A stretch of DNA of 64,000 bases from assembly GCF_025961315.1 (NCBI RefSeq), contig NZ_JAOQNK010000001.1, positions 1,426,001 to 1,490,000 of the forward strand. Direction: 5' to 3'. This document shows, in pieces, positions 26,076-36,157 of this stretch. This DNA comes from Sphingobacterium kitahiroshimense. Lineage in GTDB: Bacteria > Bacteroidota > Bacteroidia > Sphingobacteriales > Sphingobacteriaceae. The translations under genes were made by a program, and so were the position numbers. Within the stretch, counting starts at the first letter, position 1. Each line of letters opens with the position of its first letter. The notes beneath the pieces are model-generated. The model ran no database searches, was not told the origin of the DNA, and saw only the letters and a list, made by a program, of their open reading frames with translations.

Positions 26076-28859
26076 TTAAACTACAATATTGATAATCTTC
26101 CCTTTAACAAAAATAAGCTTTTTCAATGCTTTACCGTCCATATAGCGCTGTACATCTTCATTGGCCAGAACAACTTCTTCAACAGCTTTTGCGTCTAGAT
26201 CCAATGCCAACAATAAGTTCATTTTCATCTTACCGTTTATCGATACCGGATATGCAAATTCCGATTCCACTAAATAATCAGCAATAAATGTCGGATAAGT
26301 CGCATACGAGATCGATCCAGCTTCTTTACCCAATAACGACCACAGCTCTTCCGAAATATGCGGTGCATAAGGCTGAAGTACAACAACCAGCTGTTCTAAA
26401 ATAGCACGTTTATTACATTTAAGATCAGTAAGCTCATTCACACAGATCATAAAAGCTGAAACCGACGTATTGAATGAAAAACGTTCAATATCATCCTCCG
26501 CCTTTTTTATAATCTTATGCAAAGCTTTATATTCCGCTTTTGTAGGTTCCACATCCGATACATTAAAGTTACCTTCAGCATCATGGAACAAACGCCATAC
26601 TTTCTTTAAGAATTTGTAAACACCTTCAATACCATTCGTATTCCAAGGTTTTGCCTGTTCCAACGGACCCAAAAACATTTCATACAAACGTAGTGTATCT
26701 GCACCATAAGCTTCGATAATATCATCAGGATTGACAACATTGAACTTTGATTTAGACATTTTCTCCACTTCCGTTCCGCAGACATATTTACCGTCTTCCA
26801 AAATAAATTCAGCAGCGGCATAATCTGGTCTCGACGCTTTAAATTTCTCCAGATTCAGCACATCGTTAACCACAATATTAACATCTACGTGTAATGGAAT
26901 CGTGTTGTACTGATCTTTCAAACCATAAGAAACATACGTATCTGTTGCTTTTCCTTCATCGCCTAATAAGCGGTATACAAAATTAGAACGTCCCTGGATC
27001 ATCCCTTGATTGATCAGTTTTTTGAAAGGCTCTTCCTCATTGTGGAAACCTAAATCTTTCAAAAATTTATTCCAGAAGCGTGAGTATAGCAAGTGACCTG
27101 TAGCATGCTCAGAACCACCGATATATAAATCAACAGCTTTCCAGTAATCTACCGCTTCTTTCGAAGCAAAAGCTTCTGTGTTCTGAGGATCCATATAACG
27201 GAACCAGTACCAAGAAGATCCGGCCCATCCTGGCATTGTACTCAATTCATACTCGTACTGATCTTCGTATTTCCAGTTTTCCGCACGTCCCAAAGGTGGT
27301 TCACCTGTTTCAGTAGGTAAGTATTTGTCCACCTCAGGCAATAACAAAGGAAGCTCTTCTTCCTTTATTAAGTAAGGCAATCCATTTTTGAAATAAACCG
27401 GAACCGGTTCACCCCAGTAACGCTGGCGACCAAAGATCGCATCACGCATCCGGTAGTTAATTTTAGCTTTTCCTAATTGTAATTCTTCCAACTTTGCAAT
27501 TACAGCAGCCACACCTTCCTGGTAGTTCAAGCCGTTCATAAAATCAGAGTTGATATATTTACCATCCTTATTTCCATCCGCTTCCTCTTCAATCTGCTGC
27601 GAGTCAGAAATCTTGACGATCGGTAGATCAAAATGCTTTGCGAACAGATAATCACGTTGATCGCCCGAAGGAACAGCCATTACAGCACCTGTACCGTAAC
27701 TCGCCAATACATAATCAGCAATCCAGATCGCAACATCCTCTCCCGTAATCGGGTGTTTGGCATATGAACCTATAAACGCACCCGACACCGTTTTTGTATC
27801 AGACATTCGGTCCAGTTCCGATTTTTTACTTGTTTTATCAATATATGCAGTAACTGCAGCCTGCTGATCAGCAGTCGTTAATTTTGAAACCAATTCATGC
27901 TCCGGAGCCAATACCACAAATGAAACACCAAATATTGTATCGACACGGGTGGTGAATACTTCAATATACGTCTCCAGCTGTGGAACTGGAAATTTCACTA
28001 ATGCACCCACAGATTTACCGATCCAATTACGTTGCATCTCCACCAAAGGCTCTGGCCAGTCCACAAGCTCCAGACCACGCAACATACGGTCAGCATAGGC
28101 AGTGATACGCATCGACCATTGCATCATTTTCTTCTGCTCCACCGGATGACCCCCACGCTCAGAAAAACCATTGATCACCTCGTCATTCGCCAGCACTGTC
28201 CCTAATGCTGCGCACCAGTTCACGGTACTTTCACGTAAGTACGCAATACGGTATTTCAACAACTCACGCTGTTGTTTTTCTTCGTCAAAGGCAAGCCATT
28301 CCGCTCCTGTAAATGTTAATACATCATCATCAGAAACAGCATTAATTCTCTCTGAGCCAGTTTTTTCAAAACGACTAATTAAAGTATCGATTAACTCTGC
28401 TTTATCCGAATCATTGTTATACCAAGAATTGAACAGTTGCATGAAAATCCATTGCGACCACTTATAGTAAGAAGGCTCGGAAGTACGTACCTCTCTGCTC
28501 CAATCAAAAGAAAAACCAATGTTATCCAATTGTTCACGGTAACGGTTTATATTTGCCTCAGTCGTAATCGCTGGATGTTGTCCCGTCTGAATGGCATACT
28601 GCTCAGCAGGTAAACCGAACGAATCATATCCCATAGGATGCAAAACATTAAAACCTTTTAAACGTTTATATCTTGAAAAAATATCCGAAGCGATATAACC
28701 AAGTGGATGACCGACGTGCAGTCCAGCTCCAGAAGGATAAGGAAACATGTCTAAAACATAATATTTCGGTTTTTCATGTGTATCCGCAGATTTGAATGTT
28801 TCATGATCGGCCCAAAATTTTTGCCACTTTTTTTCTAACGATTTGTGATTGTACTCCAT
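26076..28859 (-). CDS. leuS: Leucyl-tRNA synthetase
   Basis: Charges tRNA-Leu. At 927 residues it has the bacterial arrangement. The HIGH motif lies in [16 protein letters not shown]. The CP1 editing domain includes [20 protein letters not shown] and [21 protein letters not shown] is in [16 protein letters not shown], followed by the anticodon-binding helical domain. The start at 28859 ([13 protein letters not shown]) fits the family. Minus-strand TAATTTCG at 28889-28896 is a plausible -7 box 29 bases before it. The gene is monocistronic. Confidence 0.97.
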   Translation of the reverse strand: MEYNHKSLEKKWQKFWADHETFKSADTHEKPKYYVLDMFPYPSGAGLHVGHPLGYIASDIFSRYKRLKGFNVLHPMGYDSFGLPAEQYAIQTGQHPAITTEANINRYREQLDNIGFSFDWSREVRTSEPSYYKWSQWIFMQLFNSWYNNDSDKAELIDTLISRFEKTGSERINAVSDDDVLTFTGAEWLAFDEEKQQRELLKYRIAYLRESTVNWCAALGTVLANDEVINGFSERGGHPVEQKKMMQWSMRITAYADRMLRGLELVDWPEPLVEMQRNWIGKSVGALVKFPVPQLETYIEVFTTRVDTIFGVSFVVLAPEHELVSKLTTADQQAAVTAYIDKTSKKSELDRMSDTKTVSGAFIGSYAKHPITGEDVAIWIADYVLASYGTGAVMAVPSGDQRDYLFAKHFDLPIVKISDSQQIEEEADGNKDGKYINSDFMNGLNYQEGVAAVIAKLEELQLGKAKINYRMRDAIFGRQRYWGEPVPVYFKNGLPYLIKEEELPLLLPEVDKYLPTETGEPPLGRAENWKYEDQYEYELSTMPGWAGSSWYWFRYMDPQNTEAFASKEAVDYWKAVDLYIGGSEHATGHLLYSRFWNKFLKDLGFHNEEEPFKKLINQGMIQGRSNFVYRLLGDEGKATDTYVSYGLKDQYNTIPLHVDVNIVVNDVLNLEKFKASRPDYAAAEFILEDGKYVCGTEVEKMSKSKFNVVNPDDIIEAYGADTLRLYEMFLGPLEQAKPWNTNGIEGVYKFLKKVWRLFHDAEGNFNVSDVEPTKAEYKALHKIIKKAEDDIERFSFNTSVSAFMICVNELTDLKCNKRAILEQLVVVLQPYAPHISEELWSLLGKEAGSISYATYPTFIADYLVESEFAYPVSINGKMKMNLLLALDLDAKAVEEVVLANEDVQRYMDGKALKKLIFVKGKIINIVV

Positions 28860-29045
28860 TTTTGTATTGAGGAATTTTGTAAGACTTGCGAAATTACGAT
28901 TTTAATAGCGAATTGTAAGAAAAGTTTTGTAGTTTAAACAATAAATGATAGTATTGAAAAGTTAATTACAAAGGATATAGCGAATTTTCATACTTCCGCA
29001 AGAAAGTTATTACAAGAATAATTCGAATAAATCCCCTCAAATCAT

Positions 29046-29053
29046 TACTTTCG
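29046..29053 (+). promoter_or_regulatory. -7 box of the ftsX operon
   Basis: TACTTTCG (one mismatch to TAnnTTTG, a variant seen at several genes here) lies 23 bases before the ATG at 29077. Confidence 0.45.
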
Positions 29054-29076
29054 CAAATAAATTTTTATTGCTTATT

Positions 29077-29955
29077 ATGTCAGAATACGAATCAAGCACG
29101 CAAAAAAGAAAGACAAAATCAGTTTACGTCTCTACTGTTATCAGTATAGCTCTAGTCCTTTTAGTGACTGGATTGCTAGGTTTATTACTTGTTCACGCAA
29201 AGAATCTATCGAAATACGTAAAAGAAAACATCGTACTCAATGTCATCGTTAACGATGGCACCAATGAAGGAGATGTACTTTCACTGCAAAAGGATCTAGA
29301 AAAAGATAAGTATGTCCTACGTACAGAATATATTAGCAAAGAACTAGCTGCAAAATCATTGAAAGAAGATTTAGGCGAAGACTTTGTACAGTACTTAGGC
29401 CACAACCCACTGCTTCCTTCTATTGACGTATACATGAAAGAAGATTACGCCAATTCGGATAGTATCAAAACCTTTATAGACAAAATATCACGCAACACCC
29501 GAATCAAAGAAGTGGTTTACCAAGAATCGCTTATCGATATGGTCAATAAAAATGTACGTATTATCAGTATTGTAGTATTGGCGTTTGCCGCGATCTTATT
29601 AGTGATAGCAGTAGCCCTCATCAACAATACCATCCGTCTGGCGATCTATTCACAGCGGTTCCTGATCAAAAGCATGCAATTAATAGGAGCAACCAAAAAC
29701 TTCATCCGTAAACCATTCATCACCTACGGTATTATTCATGGACTATTGGGCTCGCTTATCGCCATCCTATTATTAATATTCACACTGAAGTTTGCACAGC
29801 AGCAGATTCCAGAACTGGTATTTTTAAGAAACTGGTACGAATTTGCCGCGATCTTTATCGTGGTCATCGCAATCGGAATTCTAATTTCTGGCTTAAGTAC
29901 ATACTTTGCCGTAACCAAATATTTAAAAGCAAAATCTAACGATTTATACAGTTAA
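29077..29955 (+). CDS. ftsX: Cell-division protein FtsX (permease-like)
   Basis: The membrane partner of FtsE, which relays ATP hydrolysis to peptidoglycan hydrolases at the septum. The 292-residue protein has the FtsX plan: a cytoplasmic start (SEYESSTQKRKTKS), a first transmembrane helix, a periplasmic domain (about residues 45-165), and three C-terminal helices including the SQRFLIKSMQLIGATKNFIRKP loop. A TTG at 29068 is in frame, but the ATG at 29077 is the natural start. No ftsE lies next to it, as in most Bacteroidota. DUF3098, uppP, truB and ribF follow in the order typical of the phylum. Confidence 0.92.
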   Translation: MSEYESSTQKRKTKSVYVSTVISIALVLLVTGLLGLLLVHAKNLSKYVKENIVLNVIVNDGTNEGDVLSLQKDLEKDKYVLRTEYISKELAAKSLKEDLGEDFVQYLGHNPLLPSIDVYMKEDYANSDSIKTFIDKISRNTRIKEVVYQESLIDMVNKNVRIISIVVLAFAAILLVIAVALINNTIRLAIYSQRFLIKSMQLIGATKNFIRKPFITYGIIHGLLGSLIAILLLIFTLKFAQQQIPELVFLRNWYEFAAIFIVVIAIGILISGLSTYFAVTKYLKAKSNDLYS

Positions 29956-29957
29956 AA

Positions 29958-30188
29958 ATGGCTCAAATCAAAAAATCTGAAACGACAAACAAAGGTGCTT
30001 TTGTTTTCGGAAAATTGAATTATCAATTATTTATTGTTAGTATCATTATCGTTATCATCGGTTTCCTGCTTATGAGCGGTAATACAGATATCTATAGTTT
30101 TACTAAAATCACGTTAGCTCCCATCGTCATAGTACTTGGTTTTGCATTGGGTTTTGTAGCCATTCTTTACAAACCAAAATCTAAATAA
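29958..30188 (+). CDS. DUF3098 small membrane protein
   Basis: A 76-residue protein with two transmembrane helices (FIVSIIIVIIGFLLMSG and APIVIVLGFALGFVAILY) and a basic tail KPKSK. It starts 2 bases after the ftsX stop and 15 bases before uppP. The position between ftsX and uppP and the N-terminal FVFGKLNYQLF match DUF3098 of Bacteroidota. The function is unknown; its constant neighbourhood suggests an envelope or division role (inference). Confidence 0.88.
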   Translation: MAQIKKSETTNKGAFVFGKLNYQLFIVSIIIVIIGFLLMSGNTDIYSFTKITLAPIVIVLGFALGFVAILYKPKSK

Positions 30189-30203
30189 AAGTAGAATTAC
30201 ACT

Positions 30204-31019
30204 ATGTCCTTATTTGAAGCCATCCTTCTAGCGATTGTAGAAGGATTAACTGAGTATCTTCCGATTTCATCTACAGCCCATATGGGCTTTACTGCAGCCT
30301 TAATGGGTATGCAGGAAAGTGAATACCTCAAAATGTTCCAGGTGTCTATCCAATTTGGCGCCATCCTGTCCATCGTAGTTCTCTACTGGAAGAAATTTTT
30401 CGACATCAAAAATATCCAGCTGTATTACAAACTAGCTATTGCTGTTATTCCGGCACTGGTTTTAGGAAAACTACTGGACGATAAAATCGAAGCCGTATTA
30501 GGCAATCAAATCGCTATTTCAACCGTCTTGGTATTAGGTGGTGTTGTCCTGCTATTTGTTGACAAATGGTTCAAGAATCCAACCATCTTAGATGAAAAAG
30601 AGATTCCGATTAAGAAAGCATTAATTATAGGTTTTTGGCAATGTCTAGCCATGATGCCAGGTACTTCCCGTTCAGCAGCATCTATTATCGGTGGTTTGAC
30701 GCAAGGATTAGACCGTAGAGCAGCAGCAGAATTTTCATTCTTCTTAGCAGTTCCGACTATGCTTGCTGTAACAGTTTACTCCGTATTTGTAAAAACATGG
30801 GGCGAAGGAACAGCACATGCGCAGAAAGGTTATGAGATGATATTTGCCAGCAATGAAAATATCATCGTCTTTATTGTCGGCAATGTTGTCGCATTTATAG
30901 TCGCTATGATCGCAGTTAAATCATTTATTACCGTCTTAACGAAATACGGATTTAAATTCTGGGGCTGGTACCGCATTATTATTGGTATTGCTTTATTAGT
31001 ATTCTTCTGGAATAACTAA
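30204..31019 (+). CDS. uppP: Undecaprenyl-diphosphatase
   Basis: Dephosphorylates undecaprenyl pyrophosphate to recycle the lipid carrier for peptidoglycan and glycan assembly; also called BacA, as overproduction gives bacitracin resistance. The 271-residue multi-pass membrane protein shows both active-site motifs: EGLTEYLPISSTAHM (residues 13-27) and PGTSRSAASIIGG (near residue 152). It belongs to the ftsX-DUF3098-uppP run. The identification is firm. Confidence 0.95.
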   Translation: MSLFEAILLAIVEGLTEYLPISSTAHMGFTAALMGMQESEYLKMFQVSIQFGAILSIVVLYWKKFFDIKNIQLYYKLAIAVIPALVLGKLLDDKIEAVLGNQIAISTVLVLGGVVLLFVDKWFKNPTILDEKEIPIKKALIIGFWQCLAMMPGTSRSAASIIGGLTQGLDRRAAAEFSFFLAVPTMLAVTVYSVFVKTWGEGTAHAQKGYEMIFASNENIIVFIVGNVVAFIVAMIAVKSFITVLTKYGFKFWGWYRIIIGIALLVFFWNN

Positions 31020-31070
31020 TACTTTGACGCTACGCTTACTTTTACCCGCTATGGTGAAAAATAATATGAG

Positions 31071-31078
31071 TACCTTTG
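31071..31078 (+). promoter_or_regulatory. -7 box upstream of truB
   Basis: TACCTTTG is an exact TAnnTTTG match, giving a leader of roughly 100 bases before the truB ATG at 31183. The -33 region is not convincing. Confidence 0.5.
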
Positions 31079-31182
31079 CAAAAAAATACAAAATCAGCTT
31101 GACTTTGTTTTACTAAAATCTTCTTTTAACGAGATTCAGCAAATAAAACAAAATCAATGATCTAGTGCAATTGAACTAATGA

Positions 31183-31920
31183 ATGGAAAATAACGAGAAA
31201 GATCAAATAGAAAAGGTATTTTCATTTGCCGAAGGACAAATGTTACTGATAGATAAGCCACTGACCTGGACTAGCTTTGATGTGGTGGGGAAAATTCGTA
31301 ACTCCATTAAACCATTAAAGATAAAAGTAGGCCATGCAGGTACATTAGACCCGCTAGCTACCGGTTTACTAATTGTATGTACAGGTAAATTCACAAAAAA
31401 AATAGACAGCTATCAAGCTGAAGATAAAGAATACACAGGAACGATCACCTTAGGTGGTACTACCCCTTCTTACGACCTGGAAACAGAAGTTGATGAAACC
31501 TTTCCGATCGATCATATTTCGGAGCAGATGATCCACGATGCAGCGAAAACCTTCGAAGGAGATATCGACCAATATCCACCAGCACATTCAGCAATCAAGA
31601 TAAACGGAGAACGTATTTATGAAAAGGCTCGCCGTGGCGAAACAGTCGAGTTAAAAACACGTAAAGTCTCCATTAACAGCTTTATCATCGAAAAAATAGA
31701 AATGCCGGTCGTTCATTTCAGAGTATCATGCAGCAAAGGAACATATATTCGTTCCCTGGCGTACGATTTCGGAAAAGCGCTTAGCAGTGGTGCACATTTA
31801 AGTTCACTAAGAAGAACGAAAAGTGGCGATTACCAAGTTGAAAATGCTTGGAACCTAGAAGAATTAATTCAAAAAATAAAGGCTCACAAAGAAATTAGTA
31901 TCACAGAACCTCAATTGTAA
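31183..31920 (+). CDS. truB: tRNA pseudouridine(55) synthase TruB
   Basis: Makes pseudouridine-55 in the T-loop of tRNAs. The catalytic Asp lies in VGHAGTLDPLATGLL. Other family segments are YEKARRGETVELKTRKV and CSKGTYIRSLAYDFG. The 245-residue length is normal for Bacteroidota, which lack the longer C-terminal PUA extension. An ATG at 31179 lies in another frame and stops at once, so 31183 is the start. ribF follows after 44 bases and is probably co-transcribed. Confidence 0.95.
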   Translation: MENNEKDQIEKVFSFAEGQMLLIDKPLTWTSFDVVGKIRNSIKPLKIKVGHAGTLDPLATGLLIVCTGKFTKKIDSYQAEDKEYTGTITLGGTTPSYDLETEVDETFPIDHISEQMIHDAAKTFEGDIDQYPPAHSAIKINGERIYEKARRGETVELKTRKVSINSFIIEKIEMPVVHFRVSCSKGTYIRSLAYDFGKALSSGAHLSSLRRTKSGDYQVENAWNLEELIQKIKAHKEISITEPQL

Positions 31921-31964
31921 CGATTGATTTCTATTGATTAATTTCTCGAAAAATATTTCATTAA

Positions 31965-32939
31965 ATGAAAATTTATAGAAGTTTAGATGATTTTAAAGCA
32001 TTGGAAAATGCAGTTGTTACCATCGGTACATTTGATGGTGTCCATATCGGTCATCAAAAAATATTAACTCATCTAAAAGAATGCGCTAAAAAAATTAACG
32101 GTGAGACCGTATTGTTAACCTTCTACCCTCACCCTAGATTAATTATCAATCCGGATGATGACAGTTTACGTCTTATCAATGATATAGAAGAAAAAGTGAG
32201 CCGACTATCTGAATTGGATATCGACCATTTAATCATCACACCGTTTTCACGCGATTTCTCAAACCAGACACCTGAAGAATACATCAGCAATGTACTGGTC
32301 GGAAAACTCGGCACAAAGAAAATAGTGATCGGATACGATCATCATTTCGGGAAAGATAGAAGTGGAAGCTTAAAAGATCTGCAACAGTACGCTGATATTT
32401 TTGACTACTCGGTGGAACAAATCCCCGAACAGGACATCAACGACGTTGCAGTATCGTCAACACGTATACGCCTTGCACTGATTACCGGCGATATCAAGAC
32501 CGCAAACCTTTACTTGGGCTATCCTTTTGAATTAACAGGAACAGTGATCCGCGGGGACCAAATCGGCCGTACAATCGGTTTTCCGACTGCCAACCTGCAG
32601 GTGCACGAACAACACAAATTAATTCCTGCATACGGTATCTATGCTGTTGAAGTTCATATTTTCGATCATTTACAAAATATTACCACAGGCGAATACGTAG
32701 AAATACAGCCAATCAAAATTGCTAAAGGAATGGGTTACATTGGTACCCGACCAACAGTAGATGGAATGAACAGAAGCATTGAAATAAGCTTATTTGATTT
32801 CAATGATGATATATATGGGAAGACATTACGCGTAAAATTCCTGCATTTCATCCGTCATGACGAACGTTTTGACTCCTTACAGGAAATGAAAGATCAGATC
32901 CAGGAAGATGAAAAACAGATCCGAGCATTACTTTTTTAA
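31965..32939 (+). CDS. ribF: Bifunctional riboflavin kinase / FAD synthetase
   Basis: Converts riboflavin to FMN and FMN to FAD. The N-terminal adenylyltransferase half shows IGTFDGVHIGHQKIL (HxGH), TFYPHPRLI and VSSTRIR. The C-terminal kinase half shows GDQIGRTIGFPTANL (with the PTAN motif), GIYAVEV, and MGYIGTRPTVDG before a final helical part. Its 324 residues match the usual size. It closes the truB operon at a bidirectional terminator. Confidence 0.95.
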   Translation: MKIYRSLDDFKALENAVVTIGTFDGVHIGHQKILTHLKECAKKINGETVLLTFYPHPRLIINPDDDSLRLINDIEEKVSRLSELDIDHLIITPFSRDFSNQTPEEYISNVLVGKLGTKKIVIGYDHHFGKDRSGSLKDLQQYADIFDYSVEQIPEQDINDVAVSSTRIRLALITGDIKTANLYLGYPFELTGTVIRGDQIGRTIGFPTANLQVHEQHKLIPAYGIYAVEVHIFDHLQNITTGEYVEIQPIKIAKGMGYIGTRPTVDGMNRSIEISLFDFNDDIYGKTLRVKFLHFIRHDERFDSLQEMKDQIQEDEKQIRALLF

Positions 32940-33017
32940 AAAGTTACTTAACTAATAAGTGAGATGGCTAGAAGACTCAGAAGTCAAAAAAATTCTAGCC
33001 CTCTTAACTAAAATAAT

Positions 33018-33057
33018 AGAAAAGCCCTTACAGGAATCTGTAAGGGCTTTCTATTTT
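33018..33057. terminator. Bidirectional terminator between ribF and the M13 peptidase gene
   Basis: A perfect 13-bp stem (33021-33033 with 33038-33050) has a GAAT loop and T-rich tails on both strands. It lies between the convergent stops at 32939 and 33087. Confidence 0.85.
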
Positions 33058-33086
33058 AATCTCGATCTTTCCTATACAAATAAGAA

Positions 33087-35090
33087 CTACCAGATCACAA
33101 TTCTATCCGTTTTAGGGACAAATAATTTATCACCTTCCTTCGTACCGAATGCCTCATGAAAACCATCTAAATTGATGATCGGCGCAAAAGCACGATATTG
33201 AGCTGGCGAATGCGGATCTGTCTTCACTTGGTTCACAACAAACTCATCCGTTGTTTTAGTTCTCCAGATCGTAGCCCACGATAAAAAGAAACGTTGTTCT
33301 TGTGTATATCCATCAATCAGACCTGGGTTACCTTTATCTTTCAGGTACATTTTCAAGGCATCGAAAGCAACAGAAGAACCACCTAAGTCACCTATATTTT
33401 CACCTAAAGTAAAACGGCCATTCACCTTCACACCCGGTACCGGTTCATAAGCTTCAAACTGTTTTACCAATGCATCAGCAGAAGCTTCAAACTTCGTCTT
33501 ATCCTCTTCGGTCCACCAGTTGTTCAAATTACCGTTTCCATCATATTTAGCTCCTTGATCATCAAAACCATGAGACAGCTCATGACCGATAACCGCACCG
33601 ATACCACCGAAGTTAACTGCTGCATCTGCCTTATAATCATAGAATGGAGGCTGTAAGATCGCTGCAGGGAATACAATTTCATTAAACAAAGGACTGTAAT
33701 AAGCATTGACAGTTTGTGGTGTCATACCCCATTCCGATTTGTCGACAGGTTTACCTTGCTTATCCAAATTCTTTGCAAAAGCCCATTTACGCTCGCTCAG
33801 GATATTATCAAATAAAGAAGTACCCACATTTAACGTAGTGTAATCTTTCCATTTATCCGGGTAACCGATCTTCACATTGAATTTCGAAAGTTTCTCTAAA
33901 GCCTTTACTTTCGTATCGGCCGACATCCACTTCAGATCATTGATATGCTGCTGGAAAGATTTGATCAGGTAACCGACCAATTCCTCTGCCTGCTCTTTTG
34001 CTTGTGGCGGGAAATTCTCTTTCACGTAAAGTTTACCCAAAAGCTCACCTGCCACACTGTTGACAAATTCAACTCCTCTTTTTTCCAACGCACGTTGTTC
34101 TTTTTGACCCTTCAATTTTTTACCCCAAAAATCAAAATTAAGTTGATCCAGGTCCGCTGTTAAATATGCCGCAGCATCATTCATCACGTTAAATTTCAAG
34201 ACCTCCTTAATCGCTTCTAGGTTTTCAGGCTTCAATACCTTGTCTAGGTTCTGATAATAAGCCAGTTCTGAAACAATCACGGTATCCGCCTTAAAACCCG
34301 TATCTTTCAGATATTTGGCAATATCAATGTTTTTGACCATTTTCTTCAGATCAGCAACAGCAACCGGATTATAACGCTTTTCAGCATCACGGGACTGCTC
34401 CACTGTTTTCAGGTTTTTAGCCAGTTCTTTTTCAAAAGCAACAATCTTCGGACCCTTTAAGTCACGCGTACGCTGACCGACTTTACTATAAAGCGCCGAG
34501 ATAAAATTAGAATAATCACCTAAAGTTTCCGTATTCTTAGCATCTACAACCTGATAGTAAGAACGCCCCAGACCTAAACTTGCAGCACCTAAATAAACCG
34601 TATTGACGTTACTATTTTTTAAGTGTGCATAGACATAAGCACCGAAAAAAGGATTGCCACCGATTGGCGTCACCTCAACCAGATAATTGTACAGACCGTT
34701 AAAATCCTTGATCGCATCGATTTTATCCAGATAAGGTTTAATTGGAGTTACGCCCAATTGGTTACGTTTATCAAAATCAATATAAGAGCGATATAAATCA
34801 CCGATCTTTTGACCGTCAGAACCTTTTGCAAAGGTGGTACTTAAAGATTCTTTCAAGATCTTCAACGTCGCAATGTCTGTGTTTTCACGAAGCTCGTCAA
34901 AAGATCCCCATCGCGCTTTATCCGAAGGTATCGACACTGTCTTCATCCATTGACCGTTTACAAAATTGTAAAAGTCATCCTGAGGACGAACACTCTTATC
35001 CATAAAGGCTGTATTGATTGCCGGCTGCTGCTGTGCAAAGAGCATTCCTCCGCACATCAGTAAAGCGGCAAGAACTGAATGTTTTTTCAT
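33087..35090 (-). CDS. Exported M13-family zinc metallopeptidase (PepO/neprilysin-like)
   Basis: A secreted 667-residue endopeptidase. The signal peptide is MKKHSVLAALLMCGGMLFAQ. The zinc site is VIGHELSHGFDDQGAKYD, followed by GENIGDLGGSSVAFDAL, which carries the third ligand Glu and the Asp. The substrate-binding NAYYSP motif and the terminal RIVIW are also family traits. The frame continues to an ATG at 35162, but a minus-strand TAAGTTTG box lies at 35120-35127, so the start is 35090. It is divergent from the YgjP-like operon. It is probably periplasmic; physiological substrates are unknown. Confidence 0.93.
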   Translation of the reverse strand: MKKHSVLAALLMCGGMLFAQQQPAINTAFMDKSVRPQDDFYNFVNGQWMKTVSIPSDKARWGSFDELRENTDIATLKILKESLSTTFAKGSDGQKIGDLYRSYIDFDKRNQLGVTPIKPYLDKIDAIKDFNGLYNYLVEVTPIGGNPFFGAYVYAHLKNSNVNTVYLGAASLGLGRSYYQVVDAKNTETLGDYSNFISALYSKVGQRTRDLKGPKIVAFEKELAKNLKTVEQSRDAEKRYNPVAVADLKKMVKNIDIAKYLKDTGFKADTVIVSELAYYQNLDKVLKPENLEAIKEVLKFNVMNDAAAYLTADLDQLNFDFWGKKLKGQKEQRALEKRGVEFVNSVAGELLGKLYVKENFPPQAKEQAEELVGYLIKSFQQHINDLKWMSADTKVKALEKLSKFNVKIGYPDKWKDYTTLNVGTSLFDNILSERKWAFAKNLDKQGKPVDKSEWGMTPQTVNAYYSPLFNEIVFPAAILQPPFYDYKADAAVNFGGIGAVIGHELSHGFDDQGAKYDGNGNLNNWWTEEDKTKFEASADALVKQFEAYEPVPGVKVNGRFTLGENIGDLGGSSVAFDALKMYLKDKGNPGLIDGYTQEQRFFLSWATIWRTKTTDEFVVNQVKTDPHSPAQYRAFAPIINLDGFHEAFGTKEGDKLFVPKTDRIVIW

Positions 35091-35119
35091 ATTACCGTTT
35101 ATTTGTTTTAATTTAATGA

Positions 35120-35127
35120 CAAACTTA
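35120..35127 (-). promoter_or_regulatory. -7 box of the M13 peptidase gene
   Basis: It reads TAAGTTTG on the minus strand, 29 bases before the ATG at 35090, with a TTG 22 bases further upstream. It decides the start. Confidence 0.6.
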
Positions 35128-35173
35128 ATAAAAGTTAGTATTATGTTTACAAGGTCGAACATTTAATTTCAGT

Positions 35174-35812
35174 ATGCAAATCGAAATAGCTGGAAAAAAC
35201 TATCAAATCATTACAACCGATTCCAAAGAAATCCGCTTGGAGCAACATCCGGGCATTGCGCGCATTTTTGCTCCCGTCGACTTTGAAATCAGCACCTTAG
35301 AACAGTTTATTAAAAATAACAAGAATAGCCGAACAGTTTCTGAAGAAGTCGAGTATCAAGAACATCCGGTACGTCTCTTTCAACAAAACTATTTACTCAA
35401 ACTCATCAAGAATACCACCTCGAACAAAATTCTGGTTAAAAACAGAACCATTACCTTGTACTGTAAAGGGACAACTTATCAAAAACAGCTACATGACTGG
35501 CAGAAACAATTTATACTCCAGCAGCTAGCAGACGAAATCGGCTATTGGGAAGAAAAATTAAATGTGCTGGTGGGTAAGATCAAACTTAGGGCATTACCAA
35601 AGAGTCTCTACAGCCTGCAGGCAGAAAATAACATTACTTTTAGCACATCGGTCACGTGCTTATCGGTCTCGGAACTCCATTACCTGGCCTTTAAAGCCAT
35701 TTCTTCACAGATTTCATTAGATCCGAAGATCAGAACAACATATTTTCCAGACCAACAGCAGCTCGAACATCAACTAGCTTATACACTAAAAACATGTCAA
35801 CAATCACATTAA
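35174..35812 (+). CDS. Degenerate YgjP-like (DUF45/M48-type) protein without the zinc site
   Basis: A 212-residue protein whose layout follows YgjP-like metallopeptidases: an N-terminal SKEIRLEQHPG-x-ARIFAP strand pair, an EYQEHPVRLFQQNY module, a helical segment, and then a region that should read WGSC...HELAH. At that place it has SLYSLQAENNITFSTSVT and SVSELHYLAFKAI, so the W-G-S-C box and both histidines of HExxH are missing. It is therefore unlikely to be a peptidase. The next gene starts 19 bases inside its 3' end, and an MpaB-type oxygenase gene follows. The family match is by eye and moderately secure. Confidence 0.6.
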   Translation: MQIEIAGKNYQIITTDSKEIRLEQHPGIARIFAPVDFEISTLEQFIKNNKNSRTVSEEVEYQEHPVRLFQQNYLLKLIKNTTSNKILVKNRTITLYCKGTTYQKQLHDWQKQFILQQLADEIGYWEEKLNVLVGKIKLRALPKSLYSLQAENNITFSTSVTCLSVSELHYLAFKAISSQISLDPKIRTTYFPDQQQLEHQLAYTLKTCQQSH

Positions 35813-36156
35813 ACATACCGGTTACAGATACAGCATTACAGAAAATCAAGCAAAATTTCACCTTATTGCTCGATCAGATCACAGCCGAAGACCGCAAACA
35901 GCTGCAGGAAGCGGTATTCGACAGCCTATCCGACAAAGATGGCGCACCGCAGATCGGCGATCTTAGCGTCTCGAGTTTCACTTTCAACGATATCGAAAAG
36001 AAAGGTAGATTTCGAATCAGCTTCAACATCGACCGCCAATTTTGCTGCAGTGATACGATCTCCTGCCAGTCCGATTACGTTGATTTCGATTTCTCCTATA
36101 CATCTGGGAACATCGTTGCTACAGGCAATTTTATGAATTGGGATATAGACAATTAA
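35794..36156 (+). CDS. Hypothetical protein, 120 residues
   Basis: I do not recognise this protein. It has no signal peptide or membrane helix. The N-terminal half looks helical and charged (TEDRK-like segments, LLLDQITAEDRKQLQEAVF), and the C-terminal half looks like beta strands with a Cys pair in RQFCCSDTISCQSDYVDFDF. It starts inside the end of the YgjP-like gene (19-base overlap) and ends 1 base before the MpaB-type gene, so the three are translationally coupled. Its function may relate to that operon. Confidence 0.65.
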   Translation: MSTITLNIPVTDTALQKIKQNFTLLLDQITAEDRKQLQEAVFDSLSDKDGAPQIGDLSVSSFTFNDIEKKGRFRISFNIDRQFCCSDTISCQSDYVDFDFSYTSGNIVATGNFMNWDIDN

Positions 36157-36157
36157 G

